Shown: piece by piece, positions 12,201-23,700 of the stretch
Numbering within the stretch: position 1 is the first letter of the stretch
Layout: each line of letters begins with the position of its first letter
Origin: Phylloscopus collybita
Taxonomy: Eukaryota > Chordata > Aves > Passeriformes > Phylloscopidae
Length of the DNA: 64,000 nucleotides
Assembly: GCA_027886175.1 (NCBI GenBank)
Contig: JAJNNQ010000004.1
Location: forward strand, 1,240,001 to 1,304,000
Reading direction: 5' to 3'
Made by a program: the position numbers and the translations under genes
Notes under the pieces: generated by a model
The model's database searches: none
What the model was told of the DNA's origin: nothing
The model's input: only the letters and a program-made list of their open reading frames with translations

Positions 12201-13606
12201 ACCTAGTCCTGAGTTGTGGCCTAGTGACTCTAGGGACTATAAATGTTTTAACTGTGGTACTGACGCACAGTTAAGTCGTCAAATTGTCAAGTTGATTGTG
12301 TCAGGGACAAAAGGTTTTGAAGTCATTAGAATAAGGAAGATGGAGATGGCAAGCCTGGATTCTGTTGCAGTCTGCCCTTGCTAAGATTTTAATGATTAAT
12401 TGCAGACTTTATTAATTAGTAACACATCCTTTAAGCAGCATAGCTTTTTGCCTCTTTTGTTATTTCAACTGTAGTTTTCTATGCATTTGCCACCCGCTTT
12501 GCAAAAGCTTGAAGAGCAATTTTGCTATAGGTAAGCACTGAGAAATGTGGCAGGTAGCAATGAGTTTATACCTATCTAGCTTAGGAATGCTTACAGAGCA
12601 GATATGAGAAGGTAATGTTTTAAGCCATGTGATTTTGCTCTGAAATCGCATTTCTAAACACTACACCATTTGCTGTTTCCTTTTGTAACAGCAGGCACAG
12701 CGACCTTTACCCTAAATGCTTTGTCTCCTCCTAGAACCTCTGCACAAGACACAGGACAATGATAATAAGGTGAGAAGATTTTGTGCAGAGACGAGTACAT
12801 ATATTTTCACTGGATGATGATTTTCACTGATTCAGATGATGTCCTTTTGATGTATGGCTCAGTTCAGAGCCATCTAATGTTTTAGGAAATTGCAAAATCT
12901 CATTCAATCACCATGTGGCTGACACACTTTAAAGATGGAGTGTGCTGATTGCTCTCCAGTAAGCCAAAGAACTGTGAAAGAACATCAGTGTCTGCTGCCT
13001 TTCCCTCTTCCCCATGCTTCTGTGCAGCCAATAGCTGAATGTAATAACTGAGTTCTCTGAAGACAAAATCCAGAGGCAGCTGAAGTATCAGTGTGTGCTG
13101 ATGAGTGAACTGTATTTGTACGTGCTGGTTTGGTCATCCTTCTCATGCACTGCTGCGCTGCACAAATTGTTCCTTTTTATGCTCTGAGCATAAAAAGAGT
13201 GCCTGGCTGAACCACACTGCCGGTGGAATTAAGAGAGTGCCCGCCCGCCAGCAGCTGTGTGAGCCAGGCCTTTCTCAGCCTGTTCGTAAACTACAGGTTC
13301 ATTTTCGTCGTCAGTAGGTGGCAGAATTTGCGTTGTCAAACAATGCAGGATTTTTTTTTTTTTTTTCAATGCTTGCAAACTTCTTAAGCTCTGTTCCTGT
13401 AAATCAGTTTCTAAGTCCTGGTAGAGGGAGCCGTGTGAACGAACAAGCAGGACTTCCTCTCAGGGACATGATGTGTCCTGCAGCTGATGGATCACTTGCA
13501 TTTATGCTGGATTCAAGACATGGGCAAATTTGACACATTCTCCTGTTAATGCACGCTTTCAGGCTTTGATTTGCTAATATCAACGGAGGTTCAAGCCTCA
13601 TCCCGT

Positions 13607-13628
13607 GGGGGGGGGGGGGGGGGGGGGG
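13607..13628 (+). repeat. Poly-G run (22 bases)
   Basis: Twenty-two consecutive G, then C and GGGG. Long enough to form G-quadruplexes; its true length may be uncertain because homopolymers are error-prone in sequencing. Confidence 0.85.
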
Positions 13629-14645
13629 CGGGGTGTATTTGCTGAATAATATTTGCTCTTTTTATCAATAGGAATCTGCCTCTGAGACATGTCATGTAGG
13701 GGTTTTGGTTAGCGCTAGTGGAAAGTAGAGCTCAGACTACATTGCAAGGGATCATAAGGGATATATTTTGAGCTAAGCAAAAAAAATTTGGAATATTCAG
13801 GTTTGGTGAACTTTTTAAACTGTAACCTTTTTCTTTCAATATGCTTTAGGTTGGTTTGAATCTTTAGGTTACAAAAAGAGAGAATATTTGAATAATATTT
13901 CTTATTCCAAGCATTCTTCTGATAAATGAAGAATGTCCAGGGAATATGTTAACAAGACTGTGATTTTACAGAGAAAATTTAAACTTAGAAAACTGCAGAG
14001 TATGAAGCAGGTCCAGACCAAATCAGTTTCTAGTTTGATAAATTAGTGTTCAAATTGCTGTATCTTCTGTGCTTGACCGTAGCACGAGTTGGTCAGAAGA
14101 AGGAGCAAGTGGTGAGAAAAAGATCTCTGGAATAAGACTGCTGTTGCCTATCTTGGTAAATCTGGAAATATTGAACTGTCTGAAGGAAGGGTAAATAACT
14201 TCTCTGCACTAGGGCTTTCATGCAGCATAGAGAAAAAAACCCCAACTTCTGCCACTTTCTTTAATCCTGTAATTGGCATATTTTGTTGTCCTACATACTT
14301 TGGAGACAGAGTCTTGCATAATTCTCCAAACAGAATGAAACAGGAAAGAGCACAATTCACCCATTCACTGAAGTTTCTGCTTGTCCACAAGGAAGTATAA
14401 CATTCCAATATGCAGATCTATATAATATTCCAGTATATGTATCTATGAAGGGATGTCTGTTTCCCCTTGCAATTTTTTTCCAAATATGCAGACATCAAAT
14501 TAGTAGCAGTATTTGAGGAGAGCTTGCCGGTATGAAAACTCTTTTCAAGTGTTCACAGAGGTGAATGAGATTTCAAACTTTGAAAAAATCTTTGGATTCT
14601 GAAAGAGAATCCAACTGCAACAAGAAGTTACGGTATTACCTAGCA

Positions 14646-14674
14646 TTTTTGTTTTTGTTTTTGTTTTTGTTTTA
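14646..14674 (+). repeat. (GTTTTT)n simple repeat
   Basis: About four units of GTTTTT followed by GTTTTAATT. Ordinary T-rich simple repeat. Confidence 0.8.
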
Positions 14675-15104
14675 ATTACACAGGCTTCATAATCTTCTGA
14701 TCCATGTTCCAATATCTCAATGTCTTCAGATTTGAAACCTGATTCCAACTCAGTGTCTTAAGGCCACGGAAAATTATTCTGCATGTACAGCGCAATGCTC
14801 TTTACATTCATCAGCTGTATTCCCCCTAGCTAAGAGTATTGAAGGCCCTGAAGGAAAATGGTTTGCTGTGGTGATTCAAGTGATTTTGCATTTGCTTCCT
14901 GCTTCCTTTGGGTGTTTGTACTCAAAAGTGTTGTTACCATTCTTCTCTGAGTTTTTTTCTAATTTGTCATAGCAAGAACAAAGGGGATTTCTTATATATG
15001 AAAGTGTATTACTGAAGTATTTAATGCCTTCATTGCTGCAGTCTTTAATAGTACGATCACTTATTCTTGGGGGACTGCTCTCTGAGTCACTTTCAATCAT
15101 TTAA

Positions 15105-15855
15105 TAGCAGTTCTGGCTAATCTGGGAGGTCCCAAGGTGGCTGGAAACTACCCGATGTGATGCCCATCTACAAGAAGGGCAGGAAGGACAATCCTGGGAA
15201 CTTCTGGCCTGTTGTCTTGACCTCAGTGCCAGGGATGATTATAGAGCAGCAACAGCACTCATCTTGAGATGGCAATAAACTTCATGTGACATGTACAGAA
15301 CAAGCAGGTGATGAGGCCCAGCCAGCAGAGGTTTAGGAAAGTCAGGTCCTGCTTGATCAACCTGATCATCTTCTGCAACAGGGTGATCCACTTAGTGACA
15401 AAAGGAGTGTGGATGTTGTTCACTTCGTGTTAGTAAAGCCTTTTTGACACTGTCTAAATTCTCCTGGAGAAGCTGTCTGTCCACAGCTTGGACAGGTGCA
15501 TTGTTTTCTGGGTTGAAAACTGACTGGATGGCCAAGCCATGGTGGTGAGTGGAGGTAAATCTATTTGGTAGCCAGTCACAGGTAACAAGGAGTATGATGA
15601 GAGGAAAACACATCAAGTTGCACCACGGGATGTTTAGATCTGACACTAGGAACATTTTCTTCACAGAAAGGGTCGTGAAGCATTGGAACAGACTGCCCAG
15701 GATAGTAAATTGTGTCTCCATCCCTGGAGATGTTGAAAAGAACATGTAGAATGGGATGCTTAGGGATATGGTTCAGTGGTGGACTTAGCAGTGTTAGGTT
15801 TATGGTTCATGATCCTAAGGGTCTTTTTCAAGTTAAATGCTTCTAACATTCATGG
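15105..15855 (+). mobile_element. CR1 LINE fragment, plus strand
   Basis: The sequence reads as CR1 from the mid reverse-transcriptase region (GGTGGCTGGAAACTACC... at about 15130; GGAAAGTCAGGTCCTGCTTGATCAA-like text at about 15335) through to the tail, where the phrases for a solitary GAAGCATTGGAACAGACTGCC (15677) and GATCCTAAGGGTCTTTTTCAAG (15810) are typical of the 3' UTR. Internal deletions join the RT region directly to the tail near 15550. Frames are broken. Confidence 0.8.
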
Positions 15856-16082
15856 AAGTATCATATTTGGTATATATATTAAAAGAATTCACATGAAAAC
15901 TTGGCATTGTCCCTCCCCCAAATTCAAAATATATGTAGCAAAAGACAAAATCCAAACTCCAGTCACATCAGACACCAGCTTTTCTTGGCTTCAATAGCCT
16001 GAAACTTGCATTGTATTCCTATAGTCAGACTGCCACTTGTTCTAATCAAGGAACCCAAGGCAAAGCTCCTCTTCCTAGCCAT
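15856..16082. other. Intergenic spacer
   Basis: Unique AT-rich sequence between the CR1 tail and the GGGAA array; nothing else seen. Confidence 0.5.
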
Positions 16083-16229
16083 CGGGAAGGGAAGGGAAGG
16101 GAAGGGAAGGGAAGGGAAGGGAAGGGAAGGGAAGGGAAGGGAAGGGAAGGGAAGGGAAGGGAAGGGAAGGGAAGGGAAGGGAAGGGAAGGGAAGGGAAGG
16201 GAAGGGAAGGGAAGGGAAGGGAAGGGAAA
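16083..16229 (+). repeat. (GGGAA)n microsatellite, about 29 units
   Basis: An uninterrupted pentanucleotide array of about 145 bp, pure purine on the plus strand and pure pyrimidine on the minus strand. It produces open frames in several phases on both strands that are artefacts. Such mirror-symmetric polypurine tracts can form triplex (H-DNA), and the GGG groups could also form quadruplexes. Confidence 0.95.
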
Positions 16230-16466
16230 CTTACTGTTGCATTGTAAGTTTGTTTTTCTGTCCATTGAGATAGACAAGAATCTTTGTGCTTCAACTCATA
16301 ATGTGATTGTTCCTGTCATTAGGAACCAGGAACAGCATCTCCCTCTACATTTGAAATGGGAAAAAGGTTTATTTTTTGGCTGTGACATTTATGGAAGCTG
16401 CTGAAGAGAATTTGACTGAAATACTGGAGGAGTCAATTGTTCTATTTCTGCTGGCTAGGGGAATAA
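16230..16466. other. Intergenic spacer
   Basis: Unique sequence between the microsatellite and the solo LTR target site; nothing else seen. Confidence 0.5.
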
Positions 16467-16471
16467 ATACC

Positions 16472-17159
16472 TGTCTTGGTTTAGAAAGACAGGTATCTGC
16501 CAGGGAAACTGGGGTTCCCCTAGAATGGAGAATGCAAACCCCTCATACCCCGCCAAATTATAATTTTGCAATCAAGGGCTCTCAGGCAAAGATTTTGGGG
16601 ATAGGAATAACAGTTCTTTACTAGGAATATTAACAATACAAATGTAATAGGAAACAAACCCACCCAACCAAACAAGCAAATAAAAAAATAAACAACAATT
16701 TTGGAAAACTCTGACAGAGTCAGAGCCACAACCTGACCCTGCAATTCAGGGTGTTGAAAGCAGTCCAAAAGTGAGTCCTTCTGACATGGCAGACGTGATT
16801 CTGTTGGAGCAGGGATGATTCTGTGGAAAAGCAGATCCAGGGGTGGTGAGAAGGGGGTCTGGTGATGATGAGGAGGGGGTCCAGGAATGGTGAGATGGAT
16901 TCTGGTGAGATGAGGTCCGGTCTTCCTCCCAGGAAAAATCGGGTGAAAAACTGGCAGCTCTCCTGTCTGTGAGTCTCCGTTTATCCAGACAAACTGCCTG
17001 CTCTCCCCCCACACTGCCAGGGGATGAGATGTATCTCACAATAGGGTGATAGAAATGCAGATGCACCGCTCTGGAGGGGAAGGTACAGGCTGGGAAGGTG
17101 CTAATGGCCTATTAAGATGAGGCGTCAGGCCTTCAAACCCGGCTCCACAACCCAGGACA
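16472..17159 (-). mobile_element. Solo LTR, ERVL-like, minus strand
   Basis: A 688-bp element starting TGTCCTGGG and ending AAGACA on the minus strand, flanked by a perfect 5-bp target duplication ATACC (16467-16471 and 17160-17164). Five-base duplications are usual for ERVL elements. Its first bases (TGTCCTGGGTT) and last bases (CTTTCTAAACCAAGACA) resemble those of the ERVL-like provirus LTR at 57417 (TGTCCTAGGTT and CTTTCAAACCAGCACA), so they probably belong to one superfamily. The ORFs inside on the minus strand are not coding. Confidence 0.8.
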
Positions 17160-17164
17160 ATACC

Positions 17165-20100
17165 TTCTATAAATATTGTTGCCTAATATGAGAAAATACT
17201 CTGAGTCTCATTTCAGTATTCAAATTTTATGATACTTTTTTCTCATTAAGATGGAACGTTTTGGTCAATGTATATACACAGGTTGTAAAAATATTATTTA
17301 CCCTCATTCGGAATTTGCAATGTCTTGCAATTTTGGATATTCAAAGACCTGATTTGCCATACAGCTGCAGTAACACTGTATCTAATTTATTATAAAAGAG
17401 TAAGCTCACAGCCCTGGGACTCTGCTTTTTTCACTGTCTAGCCTTAGAAGTCAGACCTGTTCTGTGTTTGAAGAAGACAGCAGCTATTTCTTTATGCATA
17501 CAAAATTCTGCTCTGAAATAGAAAGTATTTTTAGTATCCAGCATTTGGATGTCAGCAGAAGTGTTGCTAACTACTGTATTAAAAATAGTTTTTATGGCAA
17601 AGTTTTAGTGTCCCAATATTATGTCTGTTGTTGCAGAACAGGAGGCTTTTCAGCTTAGAATAGAGTGACACACGCCTGTTTTTTTGATTGATGGGTTTTG
17701 AAGACCATGTTTCAGAATTTTTGATGACTTCTCAGAGGTGGTTGTTGTCAAAAATGATTGCCCACAAGTTTTTGGGTTTTTTGCTGTCCACAAGTTGTGA
17801 CTTTACTTTTAATAAGTAATGAAATAACTATAGGAGAAGGTCTTCCCACTATACATTCCTGTCTTAATAGGACAACTCAGTCTCAGATCTTGGTGGAGAG
17901 AAGGGTGTGATCTAGCAAAGCAGTTTACACAGTTATTTTCAACCATGTGCTTCAATGCTTGGCTAAATGATGATGGGCTTCAAGCACATGTGTAATGTTA
18001 ACTGTCTGCACTAATGGTGCACTATTAACCTGGTGCTTCAAGGAATGGCCAAAAGGCCTGAAGTCTCACTTCAGGCTTCTTAGCTGAGTGGCTTTTTTTT
18101 TAGTTGGAACATTCTATCAAATAGATAATCTCAGAATACATGAATAGTGTTTCTACCTTTTCAGACATTTTAAGTATTAGTGAAAAAGATGACTCAAGCA
18201 TCTCTTCTCTGAGAAGGGAATTGGTCTTTGTAAGTTCTGTGTTGCAGTACTACTGAACTCTGTCAGAATGGCTGCTTCCTGCTAGCTGCCATTATTTTAT
18301 CTGAAAATAATGACAGGACTTGCAGAGCAGTTCAGTACATGTGGTTTTACTGTACTGTAAATATTTAGTAGCAATGCATATTGGTGTAGCTCTCACAGGC
18401 AGGACTGATGTCTCTGTCTTCTTGTCCAGTCAGCAAAATTACATTGCCTTTTCTCTCTTTCCTGTATTTTGCAATGCTTTTGCAAGTCAGCATATAGAAA
18501 GCCTTTGCATGTATTTAGTTAAGTGAGCAGTGCTTGATGGGCGAGCTCACATGAGGTTAATAATGAAGAGAATCTTCTCCAGTCCAAGCAGTCTTCTTCT
18601 CTGCAGTGGTGGCATTGCTGAGCTACGGGCTAAAGCATGTAAACAGATTACGGAGTGCTAAAGAAAGGAGACATGCATGCAAGGCATTAAAGCAGGAGAA
18701 AGCAGCACTCCATACCCCTGTATGAATACACCAAAGTGTGCAAATGGATCAAGAAAGTGGGTATTTTAAACCAGTAACAGATCTGCCCTTTTTCAAAGAC
18801 AGACCACAGCATTTCTCTCCTCCCTGCCCTATTCTGTAAGAACAGACGAGAGGACATATTTGGTCAGACCCTAGGTTTATGCTTTCAAAATAAACCAAAA
18901 CACAGTGTTTAGGAAGAAATTTAGGAGCAAGCAAGGATGTACTAACATCTTTAAATACTCCTCCAGATTCTACTAAGACAACTTGACGCAGCCCTTGGGA
19001 TTTTTCTCCTACAAGTCTTTAACTATTTCTGTGTTTCCTCCGTGGCCTAAGTTATTTCTGTTGCTAGACAGAGTCAGCTTACAGTTTTTATTTCATCCCA
19101 CCAGCAAGGAGAAAAAGATGAAATTATGATTCTCTGTGTTTTCAGGAAAGACAGGAGATTACTGCTTCTGGGACTGAACACACACACCAGATACACTCCT
19201 TCAAATTGGTATGTGGTCCATGTAGGTGCTGAGAAAGGACTTCCTGGAGCAAATACCTTTGTTTTGAAAGTAAAAGTACTGGCCCTAATTGGAGAAAAAG
19301 AAAACACCTAAAAACTTAAAACTACAAGGCAGACAAGTAGAACCATCATTTTTAAAGTGCCATAATATTTGAAGCAAATTAATTTTTCAATATTTGAAAA
19401 TGGAAATATTGAGTATTTGTGAAGGCTTACCATTATATGGTAAGCTGTAATGCTGTAAAAGTAATTCCTCAGAATATAATAGAGAAAGCAAGTTTCTTTG
19501 CTTTGAAACTTGCAACCCATTTCCTTTAGTAAGCTTTGTCTTTCTATCTTGAAGCATAATTTGCAGTGGAAGTTGTTCCATTTGAAAGCAAATGTGTTCA
19601 TTTCAAAAAGCCTGAATAATAGTCAAGCTATAAGGGCTAGTGAAATGTAAAAGGAAGGTAATATTTCAAAGTTTCAAGGATAAATTTGCTAAATTCTTCC
19701 ATTTGTACAGACATACTCTTGAATTATTTTATAATAAGAGATGAGATGCTACCCATAAAAATTGGCTGAGTTATTGTCAACAGACAAAACAGAGTGATGA
19801 AGAAGTAAGTTGTCAATTCACAACTAACTCTCCTTGTTTTTGCTTTTGAAGTGGGGACAAAGATACTCAGGAAACAAGCTATGTCCACCGATGCCAGGAG
19901 ATATTTTTGTAGAGAACTTGCAGATATTTTTAGGCCAAATTCTCCTGTTTCACAATACATGTAACATTTACCTCTTCCAGAAATGGTCAGAGGTGTTGAG
20001 GACAGACTGTGTGAAGAAGGGGAATCCCAAGTCACCTTGTCTTTTTGTTATTTCCTTCCACAAGAGAAGCTGAGGGCAGGGTGTGCTCTTCTCAGAGTGT

Positions 20101-20232
20101 CACTGCTTCTATGCAGAGCAGAAATGCATGCTTGTGGTGCTCCTCTTAGATTATGGCCGTAGGTCACTGAGGTCACTGAGACAGAGGCTTGGAAGAATTC
20201 CTCTCCTGCATCTTTTCACTCGTCCACCAATA
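17165..20232. other. AT-rich intergenic DNA, no gene seen
   Basis: Three kilobases without recognisable exon or repeat. One short perfect hairpin is present at 18056-18076 (9-bp arms, CTC loop). Confidence 0.5.
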
Positions 20233-20238
20233 GTGCAG

Positions 20239-20783
20239 TATTCCAGCTGGTGCTGGGGTCCGCGGCCTGGGACCCAGGAGGCTTAGAGCCACCCCAAAAG
20301 GTATCTTGTTAAAGACACCTTGGGGGGTCAGTGCACTCCCTCAGCTGGTAGAGAAGGCCTCAGTGGGGGGCAGAGCAGTGATTTTTTCAGCTCTTGTGAT
20401 TTCAGCTCAGTGATTTCTCAGCTCCTGCCCCATGAGATCTGCTTCTCTGTAGCCGGCCCGGGAAAGAGAGAGAGAGTCCCGTTTAGTGATTCCGCATGAG
20501 GTAGCTTTATTGCAAAGTACCAGCAAAGGGGGCCAGGGATGGGTACCCTGAGGACTAGTGGGACCCAGGGGTTTTTATGAGAAACTAGGGTGAGAGGGGA
20601 AAGGGTACAAAGCCAATAGTTTACAACAGATCTACATAACATCTCCTGGAGGATTGTGGGCTCTTCGGTGATCGCCGTGACAGAAAGCTTGTCCTCTTCT
20701 CTTCAGGCTCAGCAGGGAGATTGTGCAATTCTTCTCAGGCCTCCCTCCAAGGCAGGGCCACTGGGACATTACCCACCCCCACA
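20239..20783 (-). mobile_element. Solo LTR, family A copy 1, minus strand
   Basis: A 545-bp element with a perfect 6-bp target duplication GTGCAG (20233-20238 and 20784-20789). On the minus strand it starts TGTGGG, has an AATAAAG signal (plus-strand CTTTATT at about 20509), and ends TA rather than CA. It is clearly related to the plus-strand copy at 49968-50499, sharing the GAAAGAGAGAGAGAG block, the GCCGGCCCGGG block and the CCCCAGCACCAGCTGGA end. A 6-bp duplication points to a class II ERV. Confidence 0.85.
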
Positions 20784-20789
20784 GTGCAG

Positions 20790-23700
20790 GCCTTTCCTAG
20801 TGTATTCAGCTGATACAACTCCTATGCCAGAGAGCACTTGGTGATAGCTCCCAGCTCTGAAGCAGTGTTGGAAGGATTCCAAAAGAGGGAAAGGGCTCCC
20901 CATCTTCTTGATTAAATACTGGCTGAAAGCTGAAGAGTCTTGCAGCTTTGCAGAGGCCTACCCACAACATGTCAGCATGTGATAGGTCTTTCTCAGCACT
21001 AAGGAATTTATCCAGCACAACACTATATTTAGTTTCTTATTTGGGGGCTTTGTGGATCAGAATGCAGGTATCATTTGCATAGAATGATACAACTGAAATT
21101 GCCTAAGATGACCCAATTGTAATAAATTCAATTGTGCTTTCTCTCAGTTTATTAGATGCAATTATTTCTGGCAAGCTGTGTTAGCGATTGTATCGTCGGT
21201 GGAAGCTGAGGACTGGGTATATGATTCTTTCAGCCAACATTCTGACTTTTCATGTAATGCTGTTTGGACTAAAGATGATCCATTACAAGATTTTTTTATC
21301 TCCCGATAAATCTGATTCTAACCACAAACAATCCACAAAGAAGACAATACTGCATAATAGCTGTGTAGAAGATTGGGACTTGAGAAATTTGGTTTTTTGC
21401 TCTCCACTTTTTATTCCTTGATTCTGACTGTTTACATTAAAGAAAATGTTTTTACATAATGCTTGGCGCTGAGGGTGTCAGACACAATCTCCAGAGGCAT
21501 TTATAGCAGTAAGATATATATGTCAGTGGTTCTGACATTGAGGTTTTTTGCATACATTAATCTCTTGTCTCCATTGATTAAAGTTGGGAGCTAAGATTAA
21601 ACTCTGTAGGTCAAGTTTAACTTTGTTATTATTACACTGATTTCATCAGTCAGTTTGACTCATTCAAAAGGTGACTGTATAGAGTTAGGAAAGATTTTCA
21701 CATTTAACTGTTTTCCTTCCAATTACATGTGTGTTATTTCAGTTAATGGTAAATGTTGCCTCTTTCTCTAAACAATCTTCATTGAAAGCTTTGCTAAATA
21801 TTTTTGTCTGATTCAGATGAGGAAGCATTGGTTTTTGGCATTATTATCAACATTAATGTTGCTGTTATCATCATCATTGTCATCATCATCATCATATAAT
21901 ACAACTTTTTTTCATCTGTTTTCATAGCTACATGCATCCAAACTCATCTCTACAGTGAGGACAAAGATCTTAACAGCTCTCCTGCCTGTCACTGAAATAC
22001 TACTTACATAATATTCACCTGAAAGTAAATCTATGTCATGGCAAAAAGATTTGCTCAGTACCAATGTCTTTAGCTGTATAAGTGTGTTTCAGATCAAATC
22101 AAGGGCTTATTTAGCCGTGCCTTGATAAACAGTTTTCATTGTTCTCTGATAAAACTAAGAAGCCAACAAAATACTGAGGAGAAGCCATTTCGCAATAGGC
22201 AATGGAGAGCTTCTTTGAGTGAGAACAAAATAGCAATGTCTCTGTTAATTGTCATGATAGCTACTCTGCAACTAACTCTGTAATTTCTTAGAAGATGGTA
22301 TTTTTAGAGCTAGTCTATCATAGCTAGCTGTCAGCATATAATAGCAATGTAAAATGATCTATTGCCCACAACAGTGAAACTGATGATGATTTATTTGGGT
22401 TATTGTATACATTGAATGCCTTGGTCTTTTGCAAAGTGCTTTGCAGGCTTGGGTGAACAAGATCCCAAAAGTGCCAACAGTGCTTTTTTGTTTGTGTAAA
22501 CATGAGGAAGAACGAAGCAGAATGTTGGGTGCCAGATGACAGTGCCACTCAGGACCTTAAAAGACCAGTATGTGAGCTACACCCTTGTTGGCAGGCCTTT
22601 GTAATCTTAATAGCACAAGTCACTGCTCTTTCTGCTTTGAAGCAGCAGGAAACTTCAAATAACATCAAAGCTATAGAGATCCAATGCCAAGCATCATAAT
22701 ATTTACTTTCCCCATCTAGAACGAGTTCATTCATCAGTGCCATGAAAATAATGGTAGACTCAGTCTAACCCTGATATAGATGCCTGAGTCAAAGGTCTTG
22801 ATGAAAAGAAGAATGCAACAAAGACCTGAATGTGACAGCCTGCTTTTAACTTTATTGTCTCTGGGTGTTCTGGCTTGTTGTTCTCTTCCCTTGTTCACTT
22901 TGCTGGCATTTAGACCAAAACTGAACATTCACTTAATAGTAACTGAAGCATGTCCTGTTCACTGCACAGTTTCAAGACCGGACAAGGCCAGTAGTGCATT
23001 CATAGCCTTGGACTGAAAAGTCTGACATGAAATTGACAGTGGAGAGCTCAAGGAGGAAATGAACAAGAAAATGTATAGAGAAAGAATTACACTGCAAAAA
23101 AAGAACTGTAAATTATTCACAGAGAGATAAGAGACATTTTCCTTGTCTTGGAATTGCAATATGAAACTAAAGTCAGGCTTGCTTTTGGGTCTCTAATTCT
23201 GGCTTTTCATCTGCAGCAGTGAGGTAGCGAATTAATTGCTTATGTCCCTTATTATACCTAAGTCAAGGGATGGAATAGGGGCAACAAGCTAGGTTTGACT
23301 GGCCAATATCAGATGAGCACAGTAGAGAAAATGTGAATTGCTTCAGAGCTGTTGCTCAGGTCTTTAAATTCAGACAGCAGAAAGAGAACTGGAAAAAGAA
23401 GAAAAGTGGTTTTTCCTTGAGTCATGACTGACTGCTTTGCTCTTCTTGTTCATAAATCTCTTAATAGATTAACGTGGCATAACATAGCTGAAGACTTCCT
23501 GTGTTCTGCCCAGTGCCTTCATGAAACTGAAGAAACCAGATATATAGGTTCTTTTGTAAGTTTTGCATTAGATAATAGGTATCTAGGAAGAGAATGCAGC
23601 TACTAGTGCCTTAGTGGTTTAGAGTGAATTAGAGCATCCATCTAGGCATTTTATTTTTAAAATCATCCACCTCCAGTTGCTTTCCCAAAGCGACATATGC

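Larger units (their letters stand above)
4596..15104. other. AT-rich intergenic DNA, no gene seen
   Basis: Ten kilobases with only short, unrelated ORFs and no recognisable exon. It holds an inverted/direct repeat cluster at 6172-6226, an A run at 8966-8980, a T run at 13350-13366, a 22-base G run at 13607-13628 and a GTTTTT array at 14646-14674. Distant enhancers cannot be excluded from sequence alone. Confidence 0.5.

Noticed and set aside
16006..16404. Overlapping ORFs on both strands with a highly repetitive Gly/Arg/Glu/Lys or Ser/Leu/Pro/Phe pattern
   Set aside because: They are translations of the GGGAA array in different phases.
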